Shown here piece after piece: positions 29,482 through 39,701 of a stretch of 64,000 nucleotides of DNA; positions within the stretch are counted from its first letter, which is position 1, and every line of letters begins with the position of its first letter. The notes beneath the pieces are model-generated. The model did no database searches. It was not told the DNA's origin and saw only the letters and a list, made by a program, of their open reading frames with translations. Source of the DNA: Bacteroidota bacterium (lineage in GTDB: Bacteria; Bacteroidota; Bacteroidia; Palsa-965); NCBI GenBank assembly GCA_016194975.1, contig JACQAM010000001.1:31034-95033 (forward strand). The letters are read 5' to 3'. Position numbers and translations under genes: made by a program.

Positions 29482-29919
29482 TTAAACGCGGCGACGTTTT
29501 GGAGGACGACAGCCGTTGTGCGGGATCGGTGTAAGATCTATGATCTCGGTTACTTCTATACCAGCCTGGTTCAAAGTACGGATCGCGGATTCGCGGCCTG
29601 CACCCGGGCCTTTCACATAAACCTTCACCTTTCGGAGTCCGTTTTCATAAGCAGTTTTCGCTGCATCCCCTGCTGCAGTCTGAGCTGCATAAGGCGTATT
29701 CTTTTTAGAACCACGGAATCCCATTTTTCCGGCACTCGACCAGGAAATAGTCTGACCGGAAAGATTCGTCAGTGTGATGATGATATTGTTGAATGTGGCA
29801 TTGATGTGTGCTTCGCCAATAGCATCCACTTTCACCGTGCGTTTGCGTGCGGCCACTTTACCGGCAGGAGCTGTGCCTTTACCGGTTGTTGCCTGTTGTG
29901 CTTGTTGTTGTTTTGCCAT
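29482..29919 (-). CDS. rpsK: 30S ribosomal protein S11
   Basis: 145 residues. The core contains [18 protein letters not shown] and the conserved [14 protein letters not shown]-terminus at the mRNA exit platform. An N-terminal extension of about 25 residues rich in Gln, Ala and Thr precedes the core. It sits between rpsM and rpsD in the standard order. Confidence 0.98.
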   Translation of the reverse strand: MAKQQQAQQATTGKGTAPAGKVAARKRTVKVDAIGEAHINATFNNIIITLTNLSGQTISWSSAGKMGFRGSKKNTPYAAQTAAGDAAKTAYENGLRKVKVYVKGPGAGRESAIRTLNQAGIEVTEIIDLTPIPHNGCRPPKRRRV

Positions 29920-29974
29920 GACTTTTTTTTTCAGTTATGCGGCGAAGAGAATTTCATCCGCAGAAAAAATTATT

Positions 29975-30352
29975 TTATTTAACGGCTTTCTTTTTATTAG
30001 CAACTGTTTTGCGTTTCCCTTTTCGCGTACGCGCGTTGTTCTTTGTGGTTTGCCCGCGAACAGGAAGTCCGTTACGATGGCGCATACCGCGATAACTGCC
30101 GATATCGACGAGACGCTTGATATGCAACTGAACTTCTGAACGAAGTGCGCCTTCTACTTTGAAATTATCAGAGATGGCCGAACGGATCTTGTTCAACTGA
30201 TCGTCATTCCATTCCTGGACTTTCGTGTCGAAGTCCACACCGGCTTTGTTCAGAATTTTACGGGCGGTACTGCGGCCAATGCCGAAGATGTAGGTCAATC
30301 CTATTTCGCCTCTTTTGTTTTTCGGTAAATCAATTCCAGCAATCCTTGCCAT
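29975..30352 (-). CDS. rpsM: 30S ribosomal protein S13
   Basis: 125 residues, starting [20 protein letters not shown], with the helix-hairpin-helix segment and the [15 protein letters not shown] signature. It contacts the 50S subunit and the P-site tRNA. It is the first ribosomal gene of the alpha part of the cluster, preceded by rpmJ. Confidence 0.98.
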   Translation of the reverse strand: MARIAGIDLPKNKRGEIGLTYIFGIGRSTARKILNKAGVDFDTKVQEWNDDQLNKIRSAISDNFKVEGALRSEVQLHIKRLVDIGSYRGMRHRNGLPVRGQTTKNNARTRKGKRKTVANKKKAVK

Positions 30353-30399
30353 TTATGTTTGTTTTATCGGGATACGTTTAACTATAATAATTTCCAGGA

Positions 30400-30519
30400 T
30401 CAGTTTTTCTGACGCTGTTTGAATTTCGGATTCTTTTTATTGATCACATAAAGACGTCCTTTGCGGCGAACCACAATGCATTCGGGACTTCTTTTCTTGA
30501 TTGATGTTCTGACTTTCAT
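30400..30519 (-). CDS. rpmJ: 50S ribosomal protein L36, zinc-ligand-poor form
   Basis: A 39-residue gene read directly from the sequence between infA and rpsM. The peptide starts [14 protein letters not shown] and ends [10 protein letters not shown]. Classical L36 has a zinc ribbon of three Cys and one His; here only Cys14 remains and the others are replaced (Asn, Phe and others), the zinc-independent type. Gene order infA-rpmJ-rpsM is standard. Confidence 0.93.
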   Translation of the reverse strand: MKVRTSIKKRSPECIVVRRKGRLYVINKKNPKFKQRQKN

Positions 30520-30555
30520 TGTATAGTTATTTCAGGTTTACTCAACTTCTTGATT

Positions 30556-30774
30556 TTATTTATAACGGTATGATATTCTTCCTTTGGTGAGATCATACGG
30601 TGATATTTCCACTTTTACTTTATCTCCGGGAAGGATCTTGATATAATGCATCCTCATCTTTCCCGAAATATGCGCAGTAATCACGTGACCATTTTCAAGC
30701 TCTACGCGGAACATCGCGTTAGAGAGCGCTTCGATGATCGTGCCGTCCTGCTCAATTGATGGTGTTTTCGCCAT
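30556..30774 (-). CDS. infA: Translation initiation factor IF-1
   Basis: 72 residues, an OB-fold protein of exactly the usual length, with [15 protein letters not shown] and [16 protein letters not shown]. It binds the ribosomal A site during initiation. Its start codon lies 3 bp after the map stop codon, so the two are probably translationally coupled. Confidence 0.98.
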   Translation of the reverse strand: MAKTPSIEQDGTIIEALSNAMFRVELENGHVITAHISGKMRMHYIKILPGDKVKVEISPYDLTKGRISYRYK

Positions 30775-30777
30775 GCT

Positions 30778-31566
30778 TTATAATTCAATTTTCATTTCTT
30801 TCAGAACATTTTCTATTTCTTCAAAAGAGGAAAGAATGTCGGCTTTCCCTTTAGTGACGGCTATCGTGTGCTCATAGTGAGCGCTCGGCATTCCATCTGC
30901 TGTTGTGATGGTCCATCCATCTGATTCCTGGCGAACATTTCGCTTCCCCATATTAATCATGGGTTCTATTGCTATGACCAGTCCTTCGGCGAGTTTCGGT
31001 CCGCTTCCCCTTTTTCCATAATTAGGAACTTCAGGTTCTTCGTGCAGATGTTTCCCAACACCGTGACCAACCAATTCGCGCACCACGGAGAATCCATTTT
31101 TTTCCGCGTTAAGCTGAACTGTTTCGCTGATGTCGCCGATCCTTCCACCGATAGATGCGCGCTCTATTCCAAGAAGCAGGCATTCCTTAGTAACGCGAAG
31201 GAGCTTCAAGACAGAAGGTTTCACATCACCGACAGGAAAAGTAAATGCGCTGTCTCCGTAATAACCATTCATCAGCACACCACAATCCACTGAAACAATG
31301 TCGCCATCTTTTAGTTCATATTTTCCGGGGATTCCGTGAACCACTTGAGCATTTACAGAAATGCAAAGTGTTCCGGGAAATCCGCGATAACCTTTGAACG
31401 CTGGTTTTCCATCATTATCCATAATGAATTCCTCCGCCAGTTTATCGATGGCAGCAGTAGTTTTTCCGGGGATGATTTCCCGTGCTACAGTTGCGAGTGT
31501 TTTTCCAACAAGTAAAGAACTACGTCGTATTAATTCTATTTCTTCGTGCGATTTGTACTTGATCAT
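30778..31566 (-). CDS. map: Methionine aminopeptidase, type I
   Basis: 262 residues. The five metal ligands are visible in order: Asp (SVDCGVL), Asp (YYGDSAFTF), His (GHGVGKHLHEEPEVPNYG), Glu (AIEPMIN) and Glu (HYEHTIAV). It removes the initiator methionine from nascent proteins. It is placed between secY (3-bp gap) and infA, as in many bacteria outside Enterobacteria, where the adk often found here is missing. Confidence 0.97.
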   Translation of the reverse strand: MIKYKSHEEIELIRRSSLLVGKTLATVAREIIPGKTTAAIDKLAEEFIMDNDGKPAFKGYRGFPGTLCISVNAQVVHGIPGKYELKDGDIVSVDCGVLMNGYYGDSAFTFPVGDVKPSVLKLLRVTKECLLLGIERASIGGRIGDISETVQLNAEKNGFSVVRELVGHGVGKHLHEEPEVPNYGKRGSGPKLAEGLVIAIEPMINMGKRNVRQESDGWTITTADGMPSAHYEHTIAVTKGKADILSSFEEIENVLKEMKIEL

Positions 31567-31569
31567 TCT

Positions 31570-32925
31570 TTAGTACTGTGCTGTAGCAGTCATACCAACG
31601 GATGAACGGCCTTTGATTCGACCTGATTTCATCAGACCATCGTAGTGACGCATGAGAAGATAACTTTCAATTTGTTGTAAAGTATCGAGCACAACGCCTA
31701 CGAGAATAAGAATACTTGTACCACCGTAGAATTGTGCAAATTCGTTCGACACGCCAAAATGAATTACGATTGCAGGAAGGATCGCAACAACTGCGAGCAT
31801 AAGAGCTCCGGGTAAGGTAATTCGAGACATGATCATGTCGATATATTCCGCTGTTTTCTTTCCGGGTTTTACTCCGGGAATGTATCCTTCATTTCGTTTC
31901 ATTTCCTCTGCCATCATATTCGGGTTGACGGTGATCGCAGTATAGAAATAAGTGAATACAACAATGAGCAATGCCGTAAATGCATTATACCAGATTCCAT
32001 AGTGGTTTCCGAATTCGCGCACAAACCAACTCACTTCGCCTTCTGAATTCCGGGTTGCAAATCCGGCGAGTTGTATCGGTATCATTACGATAGCCTGAGC
32101 AAATATGATGGGCATTACACCAGACGCATTCACTTTAAGAGGAATGTAATTTCTTTGTCCGCCGTATTGACGATTACCTACTATTCTTTTTGCAAAGTGA
32201 ATAGGAATTCTCCGCGTTCCCTGCACGAGCAGAATACAACCTACGACAACACAAAGCAAAACCGCCAGCTCCACAAGGAACATGATTAGTCCGCCGCCTG
32301 TTGATTCTAAACGTGAACCGAATTCAGTTGAAATAGCAAACGGAAGTCGCGCCACAATTCCTATCATAATGATCAGCGAAATTCCATTACCGATTCCTTT
32401 GTCTGTAATTTTTTCGCCTAGCCACATCACGAAAACAGTTCCTGTTACGAGAATAAAAACAGCTTCGAACCACCAGAAGGTAGATTGATCACGCACAGCA
32501 CCTGTTTTATCTGCAACTTGTGAAGCGAGATATCCGACAGCCTGCATAGCAGTGATAATGATGGTAAGGTAACGCGTATACTGATTGATTTTTTTTCTGC
32601 CGCTTTCCCCCTCACGCTGCAAACGCTGAAAATGAGGTAACGCCATTGTCAATAACTGGAGAATAATAGAAGCAGAAATGTACGGCATGATGCCAAGTGC
32701 AAAAATAGAAGCACGTGAGAAAGCTCCTCCCGCAAAAATATTGATGAGTTGCAGAATCCCTTCGTCATTCGTATGAGAACGTCGTAAAGCTTCCGGATCG
32801 ACACCGGGAATTACCACGTAACTTCCGAGACGATAAATCAGCAGGAAGCCAAGCGTGTAAAGGATACGCTGGCGAAGTTCCTCGATGGAAAAAATATTCC
32901 TTATGGTACCAATGAATTTCTTCAT
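31570..32925 (-). CDS. secY: Protein translocase subunit SecY
   Basis: 451 residues with ten predicted membrane helices; the first cytoplasmic residues (MKKFIGTIRNIFSIEELRQR) and the plug-region segment GGAFSRASIFALGIMPYISA are typical. It forms the channel of the Sec translocon. It is encoded directly after rplO with a one-base gap, so expression is tied to ribosome synthesis. Confidence 0.98.
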   Translation of the reverse strand: MKKFIGTIRNIFSIEELRQRILYTLGFLLIYRLGSYVVIPGVDPEALRRSHTNDEGILQLINIFAGGAFSRASIFALGIMPYISASIILQLLTMALPHFQRLQREGESGRKKINQYTRYLTIIITAMQAVGYLASQVADKTGAVRDQSTFWWFEAVFILVTGTVFVMWLGEKITDKGIGNGISLIIMIGIVARLPFAISTEFGSRLESTGGGLIMFLVELAVLLCVVVGCILLVQGTRRIPIHFAKRIVGNRQYGGQRNYIPLKVNASGVMPIIFAQAIVMIPIQLAGFATRNSEGEVSWFVREFGNHYGIWYNAFTALLIVVFTYFYTAITVNPNMMAEEMKRNEGYIPGVKPGKKTAEYIDMIMSRITLPGALMLAVVAILPAIVIHFGVSNEFAQFYGGTSILILVGVVLDTLQQIESYLLMRHYDGLMKSGRIKGRSSVGMTATAQY

Positions 32926-32926
32926 A

Positions 32927-33376
32927 TCAGAGCGTTATCGCTGAACCGCCTTTTGCTTCAATGGCTGCTTTAGCCGAAGCAGAAAATGCATGTGCTTTAA
33001 TTTCAATTCCTGATTTCAATTCGCCGCGACCAAGAATTTTCACTTTATCATTTTTGTTAGCCAATCCATTCTCAATGAGAATTTCGGGCGAAACGGATTT
33101 CAATTTTCTTTTTTCAACGAGTATCTGCAATGAATCAAGGTTGATGCCTTTGTATTCAACACGATTCATATTGGTAAAACCGAATTTCGGTAACCGGCGC
33201 TGCAACGGCATTTGTCCGCCTTCGAATCCGCGTTTGGAAGAATATCCGGAGCGGGATTGCGCTCCTTTGTGACCACGTGCAGATGTTCCGCCTTTGCCGG
33301 AACCTTGTCCGCGCCCTTTGCGTTTGCCTTCGTGCTTGGTTGAGCCCTTTGCCGGTTTAAGATTACTTAAGTTCAT
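32927..33376 (-). CDS. rplO: 50S ribosomal protein L15
   Basis: 149 residues. The Gly/Lys/Arg-rich N-terminal tail (GKRKGRGQGSGKGGTSARGH) that penetrates 23S rRNA is followed by the globular domain. Standard position between rpmD and secY. Confidence 0.98.
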   Translation of the reverse strand: MNLSNLKPAKGSTKHEGKRKGRGQGSGKGGTSARGHKGAQSRSGYSSKRGFEGGQMPLQRRLPKFGFTNMNRVEYKGINLDSLQILVEKRKLKSVSPEILIENGLANKNDKVKILGRGELKSGIEIKAHAFSASAKAAIEAKGGSAITL

Positions 33377-33395
33377 TGCGATTCTTCGTTAGCAG

Positions 33396-33575
33396 TTAAA
33401 TATTTTCAACTTTCACCAGGTGCTGCACACGGGCGATCATTCCCTGTACCTGTGGTGTGGAATTTTTTTCTACGGAACGATGCATTCTTTTCAATCCCAA
33501 TGCAAGAAGTGTTTGCTTCTGGCGCTCGGGATAATCGATGCAACTTTTTATCTGTGTGATGCGGATCTTTGACAT
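33396..33575 (-). CDS. rpmD: 50S ribosomal protein L30
   Basis: A 59-residue gene read directly from the sequence; start ATG at 33575, stop at 33396-33398. The peptide has the L30 pattern: MSKIRITQIKSCIDYPERQK, then LLALGLKRMHRSVE and a C-terminal GMIARVQHLVKVE. It lies 11 bp downstream of rpsE. Another frame over the same bases has no ribosomal features. Confidence 0.95.
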   Translation of the reverse strand: MSKIRITQIKSCIDYPERQKQTLLALGLKRMHRSVEKNSTPQVQGMIARVQHLVKVENI

Positions 33576-33586
33576 AGTGAATTGAT

Positions 33587-34105
33587 TTATCCGTTGAATA
33601 CTTTTTCGAGTGTGATTCCGCGTTGCTGTGCAATGGTGAATGCATCGCGCATCTGCATGAGCGCATCCATTGTAGCTTTCACAACGTTGTGTGGATTGGA
33701 TGATCCTTTACTTTTTGCTAGCACATCTGTGATTCCAACGCTTTCAAGCACTGCCCGCATGGCACCACCTGCAATAACGCCGGTACCATGTGAAGCTGGC
33801 TTAAGAAATACCAACGAGCCACCAAATTTTCCCTGTTGTGCATGAGGCACTGTTCCATTTACAATGCAAACTTTCATCAGGTTCTTTTTCGCGTCTTCGA
33901 TAGCCTTGGTGATAGCATCAGTTACTTCTTTCGCTTTACCAAGTCCATAACCGACAACACCTTTTTCATTACCAACGACAACGATGGCGGTGAATGAAAA
34001 TGTGCGGCCACCTTTAGTAACCTTGGTAACGCGCTGAACTGCGACCAAGCGGTCCTTAAGTTCAATGTCGCTTGACTTTACACGTCTTACGTTTCCGTTT
34101 GCCAT
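33587..34105 (-). CDS. rpsE: 30S ribosomal protein S5
   Basis: 172 residues with the double-stranded-RNA-binding-like N-terminal domain ([20 protein letters not shown]) and the conserved [16 protein letters not shown]. It takes part in decoding accuracy. Confidence 0.98.
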   Translation of the reverse strand: MANGNVRRVKSSDIELKDRLVAVQRVTKVTKGGRTFSFTAIVVVGNEKGVVGYGLGKAKEVTDAITKAIEDAKKNLMKVCIVNGTVPHAQQGKFGGSLVFLKPASHGTGVIAGGAMRAVLESVGITDVLAKSKGSSNPHNVVKATMDALMQMRDAFTIAQQRGITLEKVFNG

Positions 34106-34140
34106 TTTATTTAGTTCAGTTTCTTTTTGTGTTCGATAAA

Positions 34141-34497
34141 TCAGAATTTCAATCCATTCTCACGTGCTGCATCAGCGAGCGCTTTTACGCGACCGTGAAA
34201 GAGATAACCACCGCGATCGAAAACAGCAACCTGAAAACCAGAAGCAACTGCTTTTTTTGCAATGGCAGCGCCAACCAGTTTAGCTTTTTCGATCTTGTTG
34301 ATCTTCTTCGAAGCGATCTCTTTCTCCATTGAAGAAGCAGTAGCGAGTGTTACTCCTTTTACATCATCAATGAGCTGCACATAAATTTCTTTATTGCTGC
34401 GATAAACGCTCAATCGGGGAGAAGCGGACGAGCCGGATAATCGTTTTCTAATCCTCATCCGGATACGGTCTCTGCGTTGTGATTTTGTAATAGCCAT
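34141..34497 (-). CDS. rplR: 50S ribosomal protein L18
   Basis: 118 residues, starting with a basic N-terminus ([20 protein letters not shown]) and ending [10 protein letters not shown]. It binds 5S rRNA with L5. Confidence 0.98.
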   Translation of the reverse strand: MAITKSQRRDRIRMRIRKRLSGSSASPRLSVYRSNKEIYVQLIDDVKGVTLATASSMEKEIASKKINKIEKAKLVGAAIAKKAVASGFQVAVFDRGGYLFHGRVKALADAARENGLKF

Positions 34498-34546
34498 TTT
34501 TATCTTGTCTTGTCTCGGTTTTTGCCGAAACTGTTTATTTCATTTA

Positions 34547-35101
34547 TTATTTACCTGCTGCTTTTCCAGCTTTACGACGCAGGATCTCGTTAACATATTT
34601 TATTCCTTTTCCTTTGTAAGGTTCTGGTTTACGCAACGACCGGATCTTTGCAGAAACCAGTCCGAGTAATTCGTTATCTGCACATTCAAGAATGATCTTT
34701 GGATTCTGACCTTTTTCTGCAGTTGTTGCGATCTTAATCTCTTTTGGCAATTCGAAAATTACGTTATGCGAATAACCAAGTGTCAATTCAAGTTGCTGAC
34801 CTTTTGCCTGTGCGCGATATCCTACACCGACCAATTCCTGTTCGGTTTTATAACCACGAGCAACCCCATCTATCATATTTGCGATCAAAGCGCGATACAA
34901 ACCGTGTAATGCTTTATGGCGCTTCTGTTCGGTAGGACGACTAAGCGTTACCACACCATTTTCCACTTTTACAGAAATGGCAGGATCAAGCGTTCTCTTC
35001 AATTCTCCTTTAACACCTTTAACGGTGACCACATTCTTTTCATTGACGCTGACATCAACGCCTTTGGGCAGAGTGATCGGAAGTTTACCTATTCGTGACA
35101 T
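34547..35101 (-). CDS. rplF: 50S ribosomal protein L6
   Basis: 184 residues from the ATG at 35101 (MSRIGKLPITLPKG), the canonical L6 start; an upstream in-frame start would add 13 residues with no conservation. It contains the two repeated L6 domains and the PEPYKGKGIKY segment near the C-terminus, close to the factor-binding site. Confidence 0.97.
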   Translation of the reverse strand: MSRIGKLPITLPKGVDVSVNEKNVVTVKGVKGELKRTLDPAISVKVENGVVTLSRPTEQKRHKALHGLYRALIANMIDGVARGYKTEQELVGVGYRAQAKGQQLELTLGYSHNVIFELPKEIKIATTAEKGQNPKIILECADNELLGLVSAKIRSLRKPEPYKGKGIKYVNEILRRKAGKAAGK

Positions 35102-35124
35102 GGCTTTTGCTTCTTCGTGAATTA

Positions 35125-35523
35125 TTAATAGACATAACAAAGTACTTCCCCGCCGACATTTTCTTTTTTTGCTTCCTTATCGGTCATTACACCTTTGGAA
35201 GTGGAAAGGATGGCAATACCGAGTCCGTTAAGAACCCGCGGCATGCGATTAACGCCGGAATATTTTCTAAGTCCTGGAGAAGAAATGCGAACAAGTCCGC
35301 GAATAGCAGATTGTTTAGTAACAGGATGGTACTTCAGAGCGATCTTGATTGTTCCCTGTGCTTTTTCAGCTTCATCAAATTTATAATTGAGAATATATCC
35401 TTTCTCAAATAAGATCTTGGTGATCTCTTTTTTCATCCTGGAAGCGGGAACTTCCACAACGCGATGACTTGCTTTAATCGCATTCCTGACTCGGGTCAGG
35501 TAATCGGAAATGGTATCTGTCAT
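35125..35523 (-). CDS. rpsH: 30S ribosomal protein S8
   Basis: 132 residues starting MTDTISDYLTRVRNAIKASH. The C-terminus has the STSKGVMTDKEAKKENVGGE signature, ending CYVY. It binds 16S helix 21 and, in E. coli, represses the spc operon. Confidence 0.98.
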   Translation of the reverse strand: MTDTISDYLTRVRNAIKASHRVVEVPASRMKKEITKILFEKGYILNYKFDEAEKAQGTIKIALKYHPVTKQSAIRGLVRISSPGLRKYSGVNRMPRVLNGLGIAILSTSKGVMTDKEAKKENVGGEVLCYVY

Positions 35524-35622
35524 TTTTTTTTGTCTTATATTTTATCCCGCACGCAGGATAATTATACAAAACGCAATTACTTGCGTCCGCCAATTTTCTG
35601 GCGGAGAATGGCTGCTTCGTGC

Positions 35623-35892
35623 TTACCAGCTAGCCTTGGTTAATCCGGGAATCTTACCGTTGAGAGCAAGATCGCGTAACATATTCCGGCAAAGTCCGAA
35701 TTGACGGCTGTATCCGCGAGGTCTTCCTGTGAGTTTGCACCTGTTACGGAGGCGAACTTTTGAAGAGTTTCGAGGAAGTAATGCCAGTTCTGACCACTTG
35801 CCTTCTTTTTTGAGTTGGGCACGCTTTTCAGCATAACGATCCACAAGTTTGCGGCGTTTTACTTCCCGTGCTTTCATTGATTCTTTTGCCAT
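35623..35892 (-). CDS. rpsN: 30S ribosomal protein S14
   Basis: 89 residues from the ATG at 35892 ([15 protein letters not shown]); a frame beginning 30 residues earlier has no conservation. The long 89-residue version without the CxxC zinc pairs is the zinc-independent type. The C-terminal half has [12 protein letters not shown] and ends IPGLTKASW. Confidence 0.96.
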   Translation of the reverse strand: MAKESMKAREVKRRKLVDRYAEKRAQLKKEGKWSELALLPRNSSKVRLRNRCKLTGRPRGYSRQFGLCRNMLRDLALNGKIPGLTKASW

Positions 35893-35920
35893 GTTTTCCT
35901 TAAAGGGGCTGCAAAGATAG

Positions 35921-36487
35921 TTATTTTTTATTATTCTTGAACGGTAAACCGAACTCAGCAAGAAGTGATTTTGCTTCTTCATCCGATTCTGTATTGGTAA
36001 CGAATGTGATGTCCATTCCCATTATCTTATTCACCTTGTCAATATCGATTTCAGGAAAAATGATCTGTTCTGTGATACCGAGTGTATAATTTCCGCGACC
36101 ATCAAAACCTTTTTCATTTATTCCACGAAAATCACGGATTCTTGGTAAGGAAGCAGAAATAAGGCGATCCAGAAACTCATACATTTTATCGCCTCGCAAA
36201 GTGACTTTTACACCTATAGGAACTCCTTTGCGAAGTTTAAAATTGGAAATATCTTTTCTTGATATTGTTGAAACCGGACGCTGGCCTGTTATCTGTCCGA
36301 GTTCTTTGATAGCTCCTTCGATAAGTTTTTTATCAGAAACCGCATCGCCGATGCCCTGGTTGATACAGATCTTTTCTATACGCGGCACCTGCATGGAGCT
36401 TGTGAAATTGTATTTTTTCTGCAAGGCAGGAACTACCGTTTCACGGTAGAATTTTTTCATTCTCGGAGTGTAAGTTGTAGTAGCCAT
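35921..36487 (-). CDS. rplE: 50S ribosomal protein L5
   Basis: 188 residues with [16 protein letters not shown] and [18 protein letters not shown]. It binds 5S rRNA and contacts P-site tRNA. Its ATG shares one base with the rplX stop (TAATG), indicating translational coupling. Confidence 0.98.
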   Translation of the reverse strand: MATTTYTPRMKKFYRETVVPALQKKYNFTSSMQVPRIEKICINQGIGDAVSDKKLIEGAIKELGQITGQRPVSTISRKDISNFKLRKGVPIGVKVTLRGDKMYEFLDRLISASLPRIRDFRGINEKGFDGRGNYTLGITEQIIFPEIDIDKVNKIMGMDITFVTNTESDEEAKSLLAEFGLPFKNNKK

Positions 36488-36810
36488 TATTTGATAACCT
36501 CCTCTGATCTTTTTGAGTAACGTTCCAGTTTACCTGTTTCTTCATTTACGCGACGACCTACGCGTGTAGGAGTTCCATCAGGGCCAACGAGCATCAGGTT
36601 TGAAATATGAATTGTTGCAGCAACATCCACAATTCCTCCCTGAGGATATTTTGCAGTCGGCTTTGTATGTTTTTTCACAGTCAATCCTTCGAGCACAGCG
36701 CGGTTCGATGATTGATCGACTGAAACGACTTTGTATTGTGTATCGGCACTTTTGTGTTCTCCGGTTATCACAACAACGGTGTCGCCTTTTTTTATTTTGA
36801 GTTTAGACAT
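36487..36810 (-). CDS. rplX: 50S ribosomal protein L24
   Basis: 107 residues from the ATG at 36810 ([20 protein letters not shown]), the KOW motif being residues 6-33; a longer frame upstream lies within rplN sequence and is rejected. It is an assembly initiator of the large subunit near the exit tunnel. Confidence 0.96.
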   Translation of the reverse strand: MSKLKIKKGDTVVVITGEHKSADTQYKVVSVDQSSNRAVLEGLTVKKHTKPTAKYPQGGIVDVAATIHISNLMLVGPDGTPTRVGRRVNEETGKLERYSKRSEEVIK

Positions 36811-36820
36811 CGTATTAAAA

Positions 36821-37189
36821 TTAAAGCACTTCGGGTGCAAGTGAAATGATCTTTGAATAATTTGTTTCGCGCAATTCTCTCGCCACTGGTCCGAAGATGC
36901 GCGTTCCCCGCAATTCGTCCTGTGCATTCAGAAGAACACATGCATTATCATCGAAACGGATATAGGATCCATCGGGACGGCGGATCTCTTTGCTGGTTCT
37001 GACCACAACAGCTTTGGAAACCGTTCCCTTTTTGATGTTTCCTGAGGGGATTGCATTCTTTACAGAAACAACAATTTTATCTCCAATAGAAGCATATCTT
37101 TTTTTGGTTCCGCCAAGTACGCGAATGCAGAGCACTTCTTTTGCTCCGCTGTTGTCAGCTACTGAAAGCCTGGATTCCTGTTGTATCAT
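36821..37189 (-). CDS. rplN: 50S ribosomal protein L14
   Basis: 122 residues, exactly the family length, starting [20 protein letters not shown], with the conserved [10 protein letters not shown] near the end. It contacts 16S helix 14 at the subunit interface. Confidence 0.98.
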   Translation of the reverse strand: MIQQESRLSVADNSGAKEVLCIRVLGGTKKRYASIGDKIVVSVKNAIPSGNIKKGTVSKAVVVRTSKEIRRPDGSYIRFDDNACVLLNAQDELRGTRIFGPVARELRETNYSKIISLAPEVL

Positions 37190-37219
37190 CGCTCAACTAC
37201 TTTTGAAATGATTGAATAA

Positions 37220-37486
37220 TTATTTTGCACGCTCTACGATCGCAACCAGGCGCCAGGTTTTATTTTTACTGAGTGGTCTTGTTTCCATGATGCGCACCGT
37301 GTCGCCAATATTGCATTCGTTTTTTTCATCATGCGCCATGAAGGTAGACGTCTTCTTGACGTACTTACCATACTTCGGATGTTTTACTTTCCGCTCAACA
37401 GCAACAACAATTGACTTCTGCATTTTGTTACTGATAACTGTTCCGGTTTTTTCCTTGCGGTCGGCCCTTTTGAGTGTATTTTCCAT
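37220..37486 (-). CDS. rpsQ: 30S ribosomal protein S17
   Basis: 88 residues from the ATG at 37486 ([20 protein letters not shown]), preferred to an upstream in-frame start that adds nine residues. It has the OB-fold with [20 protein letters not shown] and the [17 protein letters not shown] signature. Confidence 0.96.
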   Translation of the reverse strand: MENTLKRADRKEKTGTVISNKMQKSIVVAVERKVKHPKYGKYVKKTSTFMAHDEKNECNIGDTVRIMETRPLSKNKTWRLVAIVERAK

Positions 37487-37516
37487 TTTGTTTTTCAGAA
37501 TGACTTTTATCAATAT

Positions 37517-37714
37517 TTAGTTGGCAGCGGTAGCACGTTTATTGATCTCCGTTTGAATGCGCGCTATAGTACGCCGTGCCGTTCTTATCTTGAGCGGGTT
37601 TTCGATCGGCGAAACCGCATGGTTGACTTTCATTTTCACCAATTGGCCTTTTTCTTCTGCCAGGCGATCTTTCAATTCGGTATCAGACAACTGCTGTATT
37701 TCTTTCTGGTTCAT
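37517..37714 (-). CDS. rpmC: 50S ribosomal protein L29
   Basis: 65 residues forming two antiparallel helices: IQQLSDTELKDRLAEEKGQL, then RTARRTIARIQTEINKR. It lies at the polypeptide exit, next to L23. It is 30 bp upstream of the preferred rpsQ start. Confidence 0.97.
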   Translation of the reverse strand: MNQKEIQQLSDTELKDRLAEEKGQLVKMKVNHAVSPIENPLKIRTARRTIARIQTEINKRATAAN

Positions 37715-37731
37715 TGCTAAGAATATTTTTA

Positions 37732-38160
37732 TTAAGCGTTTTCAGGAGTGTAGTCAGGACGAACGATGAATTTAGTTGTAACAGGAAGTTTTTGTGCACC
37801 AAGGCGCAACGCTTCTTTTGCAGTAGCAACAGGAACGCCGTCGGCTTCGAAAAGAATGGTTCCTTCTTTCACAACTGCAACCCAGTATTCAGGTGCACCT
37901 TTTCCTTTTCCCATACGAACTTCAGCTGGTTTTCGGGTGATCGGTTTATCAGGGAATACGCGGATCCAAACCTGGCCTTCGCGTTTGAGGAAACGGGTCA
38001 TCGCAACACGGGCAGCCTCCAATTGTTTGCCCGTAACCCAACATTCTTCCACAGCTTTCAATGCGAATGATCCGAAAGCGATCGAATGACCACGAGTTGC
38101 TTTTCCGTGGATCTTCATCTTATGCTGTTTCCTGAATTTTGTTCTTTTCGGTTGTAACAT
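37732..38160 (-). CDS. rplP: 50S ribosomal protein L16
   Basis: 142 residues starting [20 protein letters not shown]. It includes [17 protein letters not shown] at the A-site loop and ends in a normal tail. It helps position A-site tRNA. Confidence 0.98.
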   Translation of the reverse strand: MLQPKRTKFRKQHKMKIHGKATRGHSIAFGSFALKAVEECWVTGKQLEAARVAMTRFLKREGQVWIRVFPDKPITRKPAEVRMGKGKGAPEYWVAVVKEGTILFEADGVPVATAKEALRLGAQKLPVTTKFIVRPDYTPENA

Positions 38161-38195
38161 TTTATGATAATGCTATGGCGTTAATATTCTCTGAA

Positions 38196-38942
38196 TTATT
38201 TCGATTCACCTGCACCTTCTTTACGTGGACGGCGCTGGCGATTACCGCGGCTTCCGCCGGAAGAGGGTCCTTTTTTCTCTCTTGCTGAATTCTGTGCATT
38301 AGGAGAAAGATCTCTCTTGCCATACAATTCTCCTTTGCAGATCCACACTTTCACACCGATCCTTCCATAGGAAGTATGAGCTTCTGAAAGTGCATAATCA
38401 ATATCAGCGCGAAGCGTGTGAAGCGGAACGCGTCCTTCCATGTACCCTTCAACCCTTGCGATCTCTGCACCAGCAAGACGGCCTGAACATTTTACTTTTA
38501 TTCCTTCAGCACCCATTCTCATAGTAGAAGCGATCGCCATTTTAATTGCGCGGCGGAACGAGATGCGACCTTCGATCTGGCGGGCGATGCTATCAGCAAC
38601 AAGCCTTGCGTCGAGTTCAGGACGTTTGATCTCGAAAATATTGATCTGCACTTCTTTCTTCGTGAGTTTCTTGATCTCTTCTTTCAATTTATCCACTTCT
38701 TTTCCGCCTTTTCCAATGATGATTCCGGGGCGTGCGGTATGAATAGTTACCGTAATGAGTTTCATGGTGCGCTCGATCACAATTTTAGAGATGCTGCCTT
38801 TGGCAAGACGCGCTTTCAGATAATTGCGGATCTTTTCATCCTCCACCAGTTTATCTGCATAGTTCTTTCCTCCGAACCAATTCGATTCCCATCCGCGGAT
38901 GATACCGAGCCTGTTGCCTATTGGATTAGCTTTTTGTCCCAT
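38196..38942 (-). CDS. rpsC: 30S ribosomal protein S3
   Basis: 248 residues from the ATG at 38942 ([20 protein letters not shown]). The upstream extension of 15 residues is not conserved and would overlap rplV. A KH domain ([14 protein letters not shown]) is followed by the S3 C-terminal domain and an unusually basic Ser/Gly/Arg tail ([12 protein letters not shown]). It forms part of the mRNA entry helicase. Confidence 0.97.
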   Translation of the reverse strand: MGQKANPIGNRLGIIRGWESNWFGGKNYADKLVEDEKIRNYLKARLAKGSISKIVIERTMKLITVTIHTARPGIIIGKGGKEVDKLKEEIKKLTKKEVQINIFEIKRPELDARLVADSIARQIEGRISFRRAIKMAIASTMRMGAEGIKVKCSGRLAGAEIARVEGYMEGRVPLHTLRADIDYALSEAHTSYGRIGVKVWICKGELYGKRDLSPNAQNSAREKKGPSSGGSRGNRQRRPRKEGAGESK

Positions 38943-38964
38943 TCTGTTTTCTCTTTTATAGTAA

Positions 38965-39363
38965 TTAAGCGTTTGTGATCTGGTCAATTATGAGTGTCAC
39001 ATGATTTGATCGTTTATTTAAACGATGTGCACGTCCCTGTGGAGCTGCCTGAATTCTCTTGAGAATTGTTGCACTGTCCACCATAATTGTTTTTACAAAA
39101 AGTTCATCGGCATTCGCTGTGCTACCCGATTTCTTTTCGTAGTTAGCGATAGCAGACCGCAGTAATTTTTCGAGACGCCCTGCTGCTTCTTTATCTGTGA
39201 ATCTCAGAATATTCAATGCTTTGAAAACTTCTTTCCCGCGGATAAGATCTGCGCAGAGGCGCATCTTTCTCGGGGAAGTGGGAACATTCCGGAGACTTGC
39301 GATATAAGTGGTCTTCATCGCTTCTTTACGTGCATTCGCTACGAGTTCTTTTCTGCGTGCCAT
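38965..39363 (-). CDS. rplV: 50S ribosomal protein L22
   Basis: 132 residues. The core has [21 protein letters not shown] and the tunnel-lining hairpin region ([20 protein letters not shown]). An N-terminal basic extension of about 15 residues precedes it. Confidence 0.98.
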   Translation of the reverse strand: MARRKELVANARKEAMKTTYIASLRNVPTSPRKMRLCADLIRGKEVFKALNILRFTDKEAAGRLEKLLRSAIANYEKKSGSTANADELFVKTIMVDSATILKRIQAAPQGRAHRLNKRSNHVTLIIDQITNA

Positions 39364-39382
39364 TTGAAAAACTTTCAGTTAG

Positions 39383-39676
39383 TTATGCTGTTGTTGCTGT
39401 ACTGGTTGCTTTGTCTTTGTTTCCGGAATGACCACGGAAAGTGCGCGTAGGCGCGAATTCCCCGAGACGATGTCCGACCATATTTTCAGTTACATAAACA
39501 GGAATAAATTTATTTCCGTTATGCACCGCGAACGTATGTCCGACGAAATCCGGTGTGATCATAGAACGGCGTGACCAGGTTTTGATCGCCTGTTTTTTTG
39601 AGCCGGCATTCATAGCGACAATTTTCTTGTCGAGTTTCGGATCAACGAAAGGACCTTTCTTAAGTGAACGTGCCAT
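39383..39676 (-). CDS. rpsS: 30S ribosomal protein S19
   Basis: 97 residues starting [15 protein letters not shown], with [20 protein letters not shown] and [15 protein letters not shown]. It binds S13 in the head. The C-terminal Thr/Ala tail is slightly longer than usual. Confidence 0.98.
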   Translation of the reverse strand: MARSLKKGPFVDPKLDKKIVAMNAGSKKQAIKTWSRRSMITPDFVGHTFAVHNGNKFIPVYVTENMVGHRLGEFAPTRTFRGHSGNKDKATSTATTA

Positions 39677-39701
39677 TGTATTTCTTTTAAACTCTTATTA
39701 A

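Noticed and set aside
33406..33666. An 86-residue minus-strand frame overlapping the L30 and S5 genes
   Set aside because: It has no ribosomal features; the correct 59-residue rpmD lies in another frame at 33396-33575.
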